A stretch of DNA of 36,619 nucleotides from Pseudonocardia sp. (GTDB taxonomy: Bacteria > Actinomycetota > Actinomycetes > Mycobacteriales > Pseudonocardiaceae). The notes beneath the pieces were generated by a model. The model saw only the letters and a program-made list of their open reading frames with translations, did no database searches and had not been told where the DNA came from. The stretch spans positions 1 to 36,619 of the forward strand of contig JAODNO010000448.1 of NCBI GenBank assembly GCA_025465235.1. The letters are read 5' to 3'. The translations under genes were made by a program, and so were the position numbers. Positions 21,354-28,505 of this stretch are shown one piece after another; positions within the stretch are counted from its first letter, which is position 1; each line of letters starts with the position of its first letter.

Positions 21354-22580
21354 TCAGGAGCAGACGCGCTTGGCCGTGAGCACGCGCGTCACCGCGGCAT
21401 CGTTCGCCGCGGGGTCGATGCGGCCTGCGGCCAGCGCCTGCGCGAGCCCGTCCAGCACGGGGCTGACGCGGCCGCCGCTGGACCACAACGCCATGTCTGC
21501 ACCGGCGCTCAGCGCCCGTTCGACGGCCTCGGGGAGCGCGAACGTGCCGGTCACGGCCTTCATGGCGCCCAGGTCGTCGGTGAGCACGAGCCCGTCGAAG
21601 CCGTACCCGGTGCGCAGCAGCTGGTAGACCGCGGGCGTGAGCGAGCTGGGCAGGCCCGTGGTGAGTCCCGGAACGTCCAGGTGCCCGACCAGCACGCCGG
21701 TGCGCCCGTCGGCGAGTGACCCGCCCGGGCCCAGCAGGGTGGCATAGGGCTTCAGGTCGGCGCTGCGCAGCTCGTCGAGCGACGGGGCCGTGACCCGGCC
21801 CTTGTGCGAGTCGCCGACGGCGCGGCCGTGACCGGGGAAGTGCTTGAGGACGCTGAACACGCCCGCCTCCCGCTCGCCCTCCGCGAACGCGGCCGCGTAG
21901 CTCGCCACCGTGCCGGGGTCCGTGCCGAAGGACCGGTCCCCGATCACCGCCCCCGCCGGCTGACCGCCGAGGTCCACCACCGGAGCGAGGTTCACCGTGA
22001 TACCGCGGGCGAGCTGCTCCCGGCCCCGCTGGAGGCCGAGTTGCCGCACCTGCTCGGGGGTGAGCTGCGCCGCCATCTTGCGGGCGCTGGGCAGCTGGCC
22101 GTCCAGGTCGTCGATGCGCTGCACCCGGCCGCCCTCGTCGTCCGCTGCGACGGCGAGCGGGATGCGGGACATGGCCTGCACGCCGCGCAGGGCCTGGTTG
22201 GTGAGCAGCGCGGTGGCGTTGCCGCCCACGAAGATCCCGCCCACCTGCGTGGAGCGGACCGTCTCGGCGGTGGTGGCCGGATCGGCGGCGTCGACCCCCA
22301 CCATGAGCCGCTGCGCGAGCCGGTCGCGCGGTGACATCGCGGCGACCACGGCACCGCAGTGGGGCAGCCGGTCGGGGCCCAGACCCGCACCGCTGGGCTG
22401 GGCCGCCGGGTCGGCGGGCGATGCCGCGGCGGCACCGGGTGTCGCGAGGAGAACCGTGAGGAGGAGCACCAGCAGGGCGGCACCGGTACGTACCCGGCCC
22501 TGGCCGTGAATCAGTGACAACGGCACTGGCGACTGCAGGGACAACGGAGACGGCGCACGTGTCGGCATCGCGGCCATCAT
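21354..22580 (-). CDS. Secreted glycoside hydrolase family 3, beta-N-acetylhexosaminidase (NagZ-like)
   Basis: Likely removes beta-linked N-acetylglucosamine from peptidoglycan fragments outside the membrane. 408 residues; an N-terminal basic stretch followed by ALLVLLLTVLLATPGAAAA is a good signal peptide. GH3/NagZ motifs: ADDEGGRVQRID, the signature KHFPGHGRAVGDSHKG containing the His-Asp acid/base dyad, and the nucleophile Asp in LVLTDDLGAMKAV. Only the single catalytic domain is present, as in NagZ and secreted LpqI-like proteins. It converges on the carboxylase gene with a six-base gap. An internal ATG (MPTRAP) four codons down is an alternative start. Confidence 0.92.
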   Translation of the reverse strand: MMAAMPTRAPSPLSLQSPVPLSLIHGQGRVRTGAALLVLLLTVLLATPGAAAASPADPAAQPSGAGLGPDRLPHCGAVVAAMSPRDRLAQRLMVGVDAADPATTAETVRSTQVGGIFVGGNATALLTNQALRGVQAMSRIPLAVAADDEGGRVQRIDDLDGQLPSARKMAAQLTPEQVRQLGLQRGREQLARGITVNLAPVVDLGGQPAGAVIGDRSFGTDPGTVASYAAAFAEGEREAGVFSVLKHFPGHGRAVGDSHKGRVTAPSLDELRSADLKPYATLLGPGGSLADGRTGVLVGHLDVPGLTTGLPSSLTPAVYQLLRTGYGFDGLVLTDDLGAMKAVTGTFALPEAVERALSAGADMALWSSGGRVSPVLDGLAQALAAGRIDPAANDAAVTRVLTAKRVCS

Positions 22581-22619
22581 CCCCCGGCGGGTGCCCGGGT
22601 CACGCGCGGGATCGCGGAC

Positions 22620-23045
22620 TCAGGCCACCAGCTGGGTGTCCAGTGCGCGAAGGCCGGCATCGCGGTCGCCCTCCCACGCGAATGCCTCGTCGTCGACCAG
22701 ACGTGGTCGAGCTCCGGGTCGCCTGCCTGGACCCCGGTCAGCGTCGCCAGCACCCCGACGAGCTTCTCGCGCACGCGCGGGTCGGCGATGACGCCGTCCG
22801 CGCCGACCGTCTGACGATCCACGACGATCTTCACGCAGGCCGCGTCCACGATGTGGGCACCGGTGTAACCGAGCACCGCCCGCAGCGTGGCCTCCGCTCC
22901 GTGACCACGGCCGATAGCGGCCGCGTCGACCCAGGCCACCGGCTTGTCGCAGATCTCGGTGCCGCCGACGGTCCAGTCCAGGAGGTTCTTGAACGAACCC
23001 GGCAGGGTGCCCGCGTACTCCGGGGTGCAGATCAAGATCGTCACG
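22620..23045 (-). pseudogene. 5'-truncated NADPH-dependent FMN reductase remnant
   Basis: Homology to the NAD(P)H-dependent FMN reductase family begins abruptly at ILICTPEYAGTLPGSFKNLLDWTVGG, the FMN-binding core, and continues through WVDAAAIGRGHGAEATLRAVLGYTG. The first ~70 residues, with the phosphate-binding loop expected in the family, are absent; upstream sequence belongs to a PIN-toxin fragment on the other strand. Near the 3' end the sensible reading seems to change frame (VDDEAFAWEGDRDAGLRALD ends at 22620, while the main frame runs on as improbable sequence to 22577), suggesting a frameshift. Not expected to be functional. Confidence 0.75.
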
Positions 23046-23195
23046 GCACGGCACGCGGGCATCGTCGGGGGCGCGGTGTACGACCTCGTGGTCGCGCTCA
23101 GCGCCCGTCAGGGCGGGGCCGTGCTGCTGAGCCTCGACCGGCGCGCCGCCTCGACCTACGAGGCGGCAGGCGCCGGCTACGAGCTGCTCAGCTGA
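23043..23195 (+). pseudogene. 5'-truncated PIN-domain (VapC-type) toxin remnant
   Basis: The in-frame segment HAGIVGGAVYDLVVALSARQGG then LLSLDRRAASTYEA matches the C-terminal half of VapC-type PIN ribonucleases, including the Asp of AVYD and the Asp of LDRRA. The first ~80 residues with the leading catalytic Asp are missing, and no VapB antitoxin gene is present. The annotated ORF upstream of this point is simply antisense of the FMN reductase remnant. The stop overlaps the convergent GST gene by eight bases. Confidence 0.72.
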
Positions 23196-24186
23196 TCGCC
23201 GGCACCCGCTCGTCGTCCGGCGGAGGTCCGGGCGGGGTGCCGTCCCCGAACGGGCGGCCGCCGAGATCCTCCCGCCCGTGCGGCGTGAGCCAGCCGCTCG
23301 GGTCGGGCCCGAGCGGAACGACCCCCGACGGGTTGATCTGGGTGTGCACGCCGTAGTAGTGCTGCTTGACCTGCTCGAAGTCGATCGTGTCGCCGAAGCC
23401 GGGCGTCTGGAACAGGTCGCGCGCGTACGCCCAGAGCACCGGCATCTCGGCGAGCTTCTGCCGGTTGCACTTGAAATGGCCGTGGTAGGCGGCGTCGAAG
23501 CGCACCAGCGTGACCCACAGCCGCACGTCAGCCTCGGTGATCGTGTCGCCCACGAGGTAGCGCCGGTCGGCAAGCCGCTCCGACAGCGAGTCGAGCCGGG
23601 CGAACAGCGCGCGGTAGGCGCGCTCGTACGACGCCTGTCCCTTCGCGAAGCCGCACTTGTAGACGCCGTTGTTGACGTCGTGGTAGACGGCCTCGTTGAT
23701 CTCGTCGATCTCCGCGCGGTGCTCCTCGGGATAGAGGTCGGGGGCGCCGTCGCGGTGGTAAGCGGTCCACTGCGTGGAGAGGTCGATGGTGAGCTGCTGG
23801 AACCCGTTGGTCACCACCTTCCCGCTGGCGATCTCCACGACCGCGGGCACGGTGATGCCGGCTTCGAAGCCGGGGTCGGCCTTGCGGTAGGCCTCGCCGA
23901 GGTACTCGATGCCGAGCACCGGGTCCCGGTTGTCGGGGTCGAGGTGGAACCGCCAGCTCCGCTCGTCGTGCAGGGGCCCCGCGATGCCCATCGACAGCAC
24001 CGGCTCCAGCCCGAGCAGCCTGCGGACGATCACGCTGCGGTTCGCCCACGGGCATGCCCTGGCAACGATCAGCCGGTAGCGCCCCGGCTCCACCGGCCAG
24101 CGTGACGACCCGTCGGCCGTGATCCGCTCCGTGAGCGCCACCGGTTCGCGCTCGAACGCCTCGGTGGCGGGCTGTGTGGCAGTCAT
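23188..24186 (-). CDS. Glutathionyl-hydroquinone reductase-like GST (Xi class, YqjG/ECM4 family)
   Basis: Reduces thiol-conjugated (chloro)hydroquinones back to hydroquinones. The start is the ATG at 24186 (MTATQPATEAF), giving 332 residues; the ORF-track extension is unlikely. The catalytic Cys lies in ACPWANR, the hallmark of the Xi class; VTNGFQQLTIDL, YPEEHRAEIDEINEAVYHDVNN and GDTITEADVRLWVTLVRFD are family blocks. Actinobacteria use mycothiol more than glutathione, so the natural thiol is uncertain. The start overlaps the stop of the upstream GtrA gene (ATGA). Being next to pob/pca genes it could help detoxify quinones, which is inference. Confidence 0.9.
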   Translation of the reverse strand: MTATQPATEAFEREPVALTERITADGSSRWPVEPGRYRLIVARACPWANRSVIVRRLLGLEPVLSMGIAGPLHDERSWRFHLDPDNRDPVLGIEYLGEAYRKADPGFEAGITVPAVVEIASGKVVTNGFQQLTIDLSTQWTAYHRDGAPDLYPEEHRAEIDEINEAVYHDVNNGVYKCGFAKGQASYERAYRALFARLDSLSERLADRRYLVGDTITEADVRLWVTLVRFDAAYHGHFKCNRQKLAEMPVLWAYARDLFQTPGFGDTIDFEQVKQHYYGVHTQINPSGVVPLGPDPSGWLTPHGREDLGGRPFGDGTPPGPPPDDERVPAIS

Positions 24187-24698
24187 GCTCTGAATGTAGG
24201 CCGGAGCTGTCCGGTGCGGGCGAGAGCGGCCTCGTCGTCGTCCGGACCGAAGACCCAGTACCGCAGCACGAGGAACCGGACCAGTCCGCCGAGGACGCTC
24301 GCCACGGCCACCACCACCGTCTGCTCCCACGCCGTCGGCGAGTCGACGACCTCGTCGAGGAGCATCAGCACGATGGAGCTGTAGAACGCGTAGAACAGCA
24401 CGGTGCCGCCGCTCTGCACGTAGGACCGCCATCGGTGGACCTCGATGCCCCCGAAGGTGAACCGCCGGTTCACCTCGGTGCTCACGGCTGTGCTCAGCAC
24501 GAGGGCGACGAGGTTGGCCGGCATGGTGTCCCACCACGTCCGCAGCACCAGGAAGATCGCGGCGTTCACAACGGTGCCGAGGCCGCCGACGATCATGTAC
24601 CGGACCACCTGCACCAGCAACGGGTGCCGCAGCCGCACCCTGGACGTCCTCGACATCCCGTCCATCGGCACGGTCACCGCAAGCGCTGCGCCCCCCAT
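24183..24698 (-). CDS. GtrA-family membrane protein
   Basis: Small integral membrane protein with four predicted helices, related to GtrA, which is thought to flip or present polyprenyl-phosphate sugars. The core VVRYMIVGGLGTVVNAAIFLVL, the polar TEVNRRFTF motif and the last helix LGGLVRFLVLRYWVF are typical. I favour the ATG at 24698 (MGGAALAV; GGGGGA upstream), giving 171 residues; ATG at 24803 or at 24665/24656 cannot be excluded. It lies downstream of pcaG on the same strand and overlaps the GST gene by four bases. No glycosyltransferase is adjacent. Confidence 0.85.
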   Translation of the reverse strand: MGGAALAVTVPMDGMSRTSRVRLRHPLLVQVVRYMIVGGLGTVVNAAIFLVLRTWWDTMPANLVALVLSTAVSTEVNRRFTFGGIEVHRWRSYVQSGGTVLFYAFYSSIVLMLLDEVVDSPTAWEQTVVVAVASVLGGLVRFLVLRYWVFGPDDDEAALARTGQLRPTFRA

Positions 24699-24873
24699 CT
24701 CGACCACGTCCCCCCACAACGCCGCGAACCTCGTGATCCCTTTATCCCAGGGGAGTCGATGTCCGCGCTGTCCCTCACCTGTGACAACGCTGTGGGTGAT
24801 CATCGATTCCGCTTCGTCGCCCCATCGTGATGTGATCGGGAACACCCGGGCGGAGCGGAGGGCGGCACGGCCG
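24699..24873. other. Intergenic gap between pcaG and the GtrA gene
   Basis: About 175 bp without a supported gene. It contains the alternative upstream ATG for the GtrA protein (24803). I find no convincing terminator after pcaG and no clear promoter, so read-through from the pob/pca operon into the GtrA and GST genes is possible. Confidence 0.4.
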
Positions 24874-25422
24874 TCAGATGGACAGGAAGACCGTCTCTCG
24901 GTCGCCCTGCAGGCGGATGTCGAAGCGCAGCTTGCCCTGGCCCGCCTCCTGGGCCACGAGCGTGGCCGCGCGCTCGGGCCGGAGGGAGCCGAGCAAGGGG
25001 TCTGCCGCGTTGGCTGCGGCCTCGTCGGGGAAGTAGATCCTCGTGACGACACGGTCGAGCAGACCGCGGGCCAGCACCGTGACATCGATGTGCGGGGCCT
25101 GCCCGTCACCGAGCGGACCGGGCTTGACCGTGATGATCTCGAAGCGCCCCTCGGCGTCGGTGGCGCAGCGCCCGAAGCCTCGGAACCCGGAACCGGAGGC
25201 CCGCCGCGGGTCGTCCGGGTGGTCGAACCGACCGTCGGCGTCGGCCTGCCAGGTCTCGATCAGGCCGTCGCTGACTGGTGCGCCCGCACCGTCGGTGAGC
25301 ACCCCGGCGATCAGGGTCGCCCCCGGTGTTCCGAGCGGGACGACGAGGTGCCCCTCGGGCCAGGTCAGCCCGAGGCTCAGGAACGGCCCGACGGTCTGCG
25401 ACGGGGTCAGCAGTTCACTCAT
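24874..25422 (-). CDS. pcaG: Protocatechuate 3,4-dioxygenase alpha subunit
   Basis: Non-catalytic partner of the ring-opening dioxygenase that turns protocatechuate into 3-carboxy-cis,cis-muconate. 182 residues, close to the usual ~200. It opens with LLTPSQTVGPFLSLGL, the standard alpha-subunit start, and carries the intradiol fold blocks LIAGVLTDGAGAPVSDGLIETWQAD and HIDVTVLARGLLDRVVTRIYF. As expected for alpha, the iron-ligand Tyr/His set is not complete. It overlaps the end of pcaH by eight bases, which suggests coupled translation for a one-to-one complex. Confidence 0.95.
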   Translation of the reverse strand: MSELLTPSQTVGPFLSLGLTWPEGHLVVPLGTPGATLIAGVLTDGAGAPVSDGLIETWQADADGRFDHPDDPRRASGSGFRGFGRCATDAEGRFEIITVKPGPLGDGQAPHIDVTVLARGLLDRVVTRIYFPDEAAANAADPLLGSLRPERAATLVAQEAGQGKLRFDIRLQGDRETVFLSI

Positions 25423-26131
25423 GTGGGTCCTCGAACGGGGTCTGCTCGCGGCCGCGGAGCACGATGTCGAAGCGGTACGCCAGCGCCCACTCCGAACGGG
25501 TGGCGCCCAGGTCGAACGTCGAGATCATCCGCTGCCGGGCCGCGGGATCCGGCACGGAGTTGAAGATCGGGTCCTGGCCGAACAGCGGGTCGTCCGGAAA
25601 GTACATCTGCGTCACGAGCCGTTGGGTGAAGGACCGCCCGAACAGCGAGAAGTGGATGTGCGCAGGGCGCCAGGCGTTGTCGTGGTTGCCCCAGGGGTAG
25701 GCGCCGGGCTTGATCGTCGTGAACGAGTAGTTCCCCTGCGCGTCGGTCACGACGCGACCGCCCCCGCTGAAGTTCGGGTCGAGCGGGGCGGGCCAGGTGT
25801 CGCGCGCGTGGGCGTAGCGGCCCGCGGCGTTGGCCTGCCATACCTCGACGAGCGTGTCGGGAACCGCGCGCCCATCGCTGTCGAGCACCCGGCCGAGAAC
25901 GACGATCCGCTGCCCGATCGGCTCGCCGTCGTGCTGCGCGGTGAGATCGTGGTCTTTGGGGCCGATGTCACCGGTGAGCAGCGGACCGGTCACCTCGGTG
26001 AGCCGGTGGCGCAGCACCACCGGCGCCTGGGACGGCGCTCGCAGGACGGTGCTCTTGTACGCCTCGGACAGGAGGGGTGGATGGTTCCCCTCCGGCGCCC
26101 GGCGGTAGCCGGTGGGATGCGGAATTGTCAC
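25415..26131 (-). CDS. pcaH: Protocatechuate 3,4-dioxygenase beta subunit
   Basis: Catalytic iron(III) subunit of protocatechuate 3,4-dioxygenase. 238 residues. The iron ligands are visible in order: Tyr in GRYAHARDTW, Tyr in KPGAYPWGN, and the two His of PAHIHFSLFG. LDPNFSGGGRVVTDAQGNYSF is also typical. The GTG start (MTIPHPTGYRR) overlaps the pobA stop as GTGA. The order pobA-pcaH-pcaG places the two successive steps from 4-hydroxybenzoate in one transcript; the later pca genes (pcaB, pcaC/L, pcaIJ, pcaF) are not in this window. Confidence 0.96.
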   Translation of the reverse strand: MTIPHPTGYRRAPEGNHPPLLSEAYKSTVLRAPSQAPVVLRHRLTEVTGPLLTGDIGPKDHDLTAQHDGEPIGQRIVVLGRVLDSDGRAVPDTLVEVWQANAAGRYAHARDTWPAPLDPNFSGGGRVVTDAQGNYSFTTIKPGAYPWGNHDNAWRPAHIHFSLFGRSFTQRLVTQMYFPDDPLFGQDPIFNSVPDPAARQRMISTFDLGATRSEWALAYRFDIVLRGREQTPFEDPHE

Positions 26132-27297
26132 GGGCTCACTCCATGGGGCAGGCCGACGTAGTTCTCAGCGAGGCTGGTGGCCGCCGCGCGGGAGGCCACG
26201 GTGTAGCGCAGCTGGGACAGCTGCAGCCGGCGGGCGATCGGGTCGTCGTCCGGAGCAACGTGCAGCATCGAGGTCATCCACCACGAGAAGTGCTCCGCGC
26301 GCCAGACCCGGCGCAGGCACGTGTCGGAGTACGCGTCGATCCCGCTCTCGTCGCCGTGGCGCAGGAACGGGACGAGTGCCTCGGCCAGCACGTGCACGTC
26401 GGCGATCGCGAGGTTCATCCCCTTCGCGCCGGTCGGCGGGACGATGTGCGCGGCGTCACCTGCCAGGAACAGCCGCCCGTGCCGCATCGGTTCGGCGACG
26501 AAGCTGCGCATGCCGGTGACGCCCTTCTCGATCACCGGGCCCTCGTTGAGCGTGAACCCCTCGGCTGCGAGGCGGCTGCCCAGCTCGTCCCAGATCTGCG
26601 TGTCGGACCACGTGCCGGCGTCGGTGTCCGGCGGGACCTGCAGGTACAGCCGCGTGATCTCAGGTCCGCGCATCGAGTACAGCGCGAACCCGTTGGGGTG
26701 GTTGGCGTAGACGAGCTCGTGGTGCGTGGGCGCGGCCTTGGCGAGGATGCCGAGCCAGGCGAACGGGTACTGCCGGTCGAAAACCTCCGGGACGAACGCA
26801 CCGCGGCTGATTCCGTGGAACCCGTCGCACCCGGCGACGACGTCGCAGTGCAGCTCCTCGCGCCGTCCGTCGGCGCCGGTGAACCCGATCACCGGCGAGT
26901 CGGCGAGCCCGTCGATCGTCACCTCGGACACCTCGAACCGGATGTCCCCACCGTCGTCCAGGCGGGCGGCGATGAGGTCCTTCACCACCTCCTGCTGCCC
27001 GTAGACGGTGATCCCCCGCCCCACGAGGTCGGCGAAGTCGATGCGGTGGTCGCCACCGTCGAAGCGCAGCGAGATGCCCTCATGCCGCATGCCCTCGCGG
27101 TCGAGCCGGTCGGCGAGCCCGACCTCGCGCAGCAGCTCCACGGTCGGGTGTTCCAGCACACCGGCCCTGACCCGCCGCTCCACGTAGGTACGGCTGCGCG
27201 CCTCGAGCACCACGGAGTCGACCCCGGAGCGGGCCAGCAGGTGGGACAGCAGCAGTCCGGCGGGTCCCGCCCCGACGATCCCGACCTGCGTACGCAT
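26128..27297 (-). CDS. pobA: 4-hydroxybenzoate 3-monooxygenase
   Basis: FAD-dependent hydroxylase converting 4-hydroxybenzoate to protocatechuate with NAD(P)H and oxygen. I start at the ATG at 27297 (MRTQVGIVG), six codons inside the track ORF, giving 389 residues, the normal length. FAD fingerprint VGIVGAGPAGLLLSHLLA, the CDGFHGISRG motif, and GDAAHIVPPTGAKGMNLAIADV are all intact. Substrate-pocket region YANHPNGFALYSMRG keeps the Ser-x-Arg pair that binds the carboxylate. It leads the pobA-pcaHG operon and is divergent from an IclR-family regulator, across a palindromic site. Function is highly certain. Confidence 0.96.
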   Translation of the reverse strand: MRTQVGIVGAGPAGLLLSHLLARSGVDSVVLEARSRTYVERRVRAGVLEHPTVELLREVGLADRLDREGMRHEGISLRFDGGDHRIDFADLVGRGITVYGQQEVVKDLIAARLDDGGDIRFEVSEVTIDGLADSPVIGFTGADGRREELHCDVVAGCDGFHGISRGAFVPEVFDRQYPFAWLGILAKAAPTHHELVYANHPNGFALYSMRGPEITRLYLQVPPDTDAGTWSDTQIWDELGSRLAAEGFTLNEGPVIEKGVTGMRSFVAEPMRHGRLFLAGDAAHIVPPTGAKGMNLAIADVHVLAEALVPFLRHGDESGIDAYSDTCLRRVWRAEHFSWWMTSMLHVAPDDDPIARRLQLSQLRYTVASRAAATSLAENYVGLPHGVSP

Positions 27298-27338
27298 ATC
27301 AGGAGCCTGGCCCACCGCGTCACACTCGCTCGACTCGG

Positions 27339-27355
27339 CTTCCGCTCAACGGAAG
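27339..27355. promoter_or_regulatory. IclR-type operator between pobA and its regulator
   Basis: Perfect inverted repeat CTTCCG-CTCAA-CGGAAG lies in the 76-bp gap between the divergent pobA and IclR genes. Its size and spacing match sites bound by IclR-family dimers. On the plus strand TTCCGC within it can act as -35, with CACACT 17 bases on as -10; transcription would then begin at about the GTG of the regulator gene, which has no clear Shine-Dalgarno. Binding would therefore control both genes. This is inference from layout. Confidence 0.65.
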
Positions 27356-27373
27356 ACCAGGGCACACTGGGGC

Positions 27374-28138
27374 GTGATGGGTGAGTCGGTCACGGCACGG
27401 GTCCTCCGGGTGATCGCGGCGTTCAGTGCGGAGCGTCCGGAGCTCACGCTCACGGAGCTCAGCAGGCGGGCCGCCCTCCCGCTGAGCACCGTGCACCGGC
27501 TCGTCGGCGAGCTCGCGGAGTGGGGCGCGCTCGAGCGCGCCGCCGACGGTCGCTACCGCGTCGGGCTCCGGCTGTGGGAGGTCGGCGCCCTGGCCCCGCG
27601 CGGGCTGGGCCTGCGCGAGTCGGCGATGCCGTTCCTCGAGGACCTCTATGCGGTGACCAAGCAGAACGTGCAACTCGCGGTGCTCGACGGCAGCGAGGTG
27701 GTGTACCTGGAGCGGCTGTCGGGACGGGGCGCGGTCAACGTCATCACGCGCGTCGGGGGCAGGCTGCCGCTGCACGCCACGGGCGTCGGGCTCGTCCTGC
27801 TCGCCTTCGCCGCACCCGAGCTACAGCAACAGATACTCGCCGCCCCGCTCAAGCGGTACACCGCCAAGACGATGTGCACACCCGACGAACTGCGCAGGGC
27901 GCTCGCCGAGGTGCGCCGCGCCGGGGTGGCGGTGAGCGACGGGCAGATCGAGCTGGTCGCGCTGTCCGTCGCGGCGCCGGTGCGCGGGCCACGCGGCGAC
28001 GTGGTCGCGGCGCTGTCGGTCGTCGTGCCGAGCGAGACCTCCGACGCCATGGCCTACGTGCCCGTCGTCCGCGCCGCAGGGCGGGGCATCTCTCGAACGC
28101 TCGGTTTCCCCGATTCCCCTTCCGCGGTACGGAGATGA
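27374..28138 (+). CDS. IclR-family transcriptional regulator (PobR/PcaR-like)
   Basis: Regulator of 254 residues, typical for IclR. The N-terminal winged helix-turn-helix is LTLTELSRRAALPLSTVHRLVGELAEWGALER; the effector domain follows, with VVYLERLSGRGAVNVITRVGGRLPLHATGVGLVLLAF and the closing AALSVVVPSE. Start is the GTG at 27374 or the ATG immediately after it. Its divergent position to pobA-pcaHG and the palindrome between them make it the probable regulator of 4-hydroxybenzoate breakdown; many pob/pca clusters use IclR proteins as activators. Whether it senses 4-hydroxybenzoate or protocatechuate is not visible. Confidence 0.92.
   Translation: MMGESVTARVLRVIAAFSAERPELTLTELSRRAALPLSTVHRLVGELAEWGALERAADGRYRVGLRLWEVGALAPRGLGLRESAMPFLEDLYAVTKQNVQLAVLDGSEVVYLERLSGRGAVNVITRVGGRLPLHATGVGLVLLAFAAPELQQQILAAPLKRYTAKTMCTPDELRRALAEVRRAGVAVSDGQIELVALSVAAPVRGPRGDVVAALSVVVPSETSDAMAYVPVVRAAGRGISRTLGFPDSPSAVRR
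28119..28135. promoter_or_regulatory. Second, imperfect copy of the IclR-type box
   Basis: CTTCCG-CGGTA-CGGAGA matches the pobA/iclR palindrome at 12 of 17 positions and keeps the same half-site spacing. It overlaps the last codons of the regulator gene, directly ahead of the P450 remnant and the acetamidase gene. It may be the former operator of the P450 gene. Confidence 0.4.
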
Positions 28139-28159
28139 CGCAGCGGAAGGCCGACCGAG

Positions 28160-28466
28160 CACGCCCGCGCCCGCCGGGTGGTGGCCGGCGTGCTGTCGGC
28201 AGCGGCGATGCGCCAACCGCGCCCCCCGGCAGTGGCCGGACGCGGACGTGTTCAACGTCTCGCGGCGCGCCATCGGCCACGTCGGTCTCGGGTTCGGCAT
28301 CCACGCCTGCGTCGGGATGGCGATGGCCCGGCCGGAGGGCGAGGCGATGCTGACGGCGCTGGCCCGGCACGTGCGGAAGATCGAGCCGACGGGTGAGCCG
28401 CGCCGGATGCTCAACAACACGCTGCGCGGCCTGGAGAGCCTGCCCCTACGCCTGGTTCCCGCGTAA
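28160..28466 (+). pseudogene. C-terminal remnant of a cytochrome P450 (CYP199A-like)
   Basis: Only the last ~95 residues of a P450 (normally ~400) survive. The heme-cysteine loop is GHVGLGFGIHACVG, with the first aromatic position changed to Leu. Upstream, VVAGVLSAAA continues as ANRAPRQWPDADVFNV only after a one-base frame change near 28205-28211, so a frameshift is present besides the large deletion. The closing NNTLRGLESLPLRLVPA resembles my recollection of CYP199A enzymes, which demethylate 4-methoxybenzoate to 4-hydroxybenzoate, the substrate of PobA next door. Family level is sure; the CYP199A link is an inference. Confidence 0.82.
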
Positions 28467-28505
28467 CCGCCTGATTACCGCCGCTCAGGGCTTGCGCGTC
28501 AGCAG

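Noticed and set aside
22944-23042. N-terminal part of the 83-residue plus-strand ORF as toxin sequence
   Set aside because: This portion is the antisense of the FMN reductase core; only residues from ~23043 match PIN toxins.
24187-24717. N-terminal extension of the GST ORF
   Set aside because: Covers the GtrA gene in another frame; the family start MTATQ at 24186 overlaps the GtrA stop.
28135-28353. ATGA-overlapping ORF starting MTQRKADRARP after the IclR gene
   Set aside because: Reads as Arg/Pro/Gly-rich noise across the P450 remnant, whose recognisable residues are in other frames.
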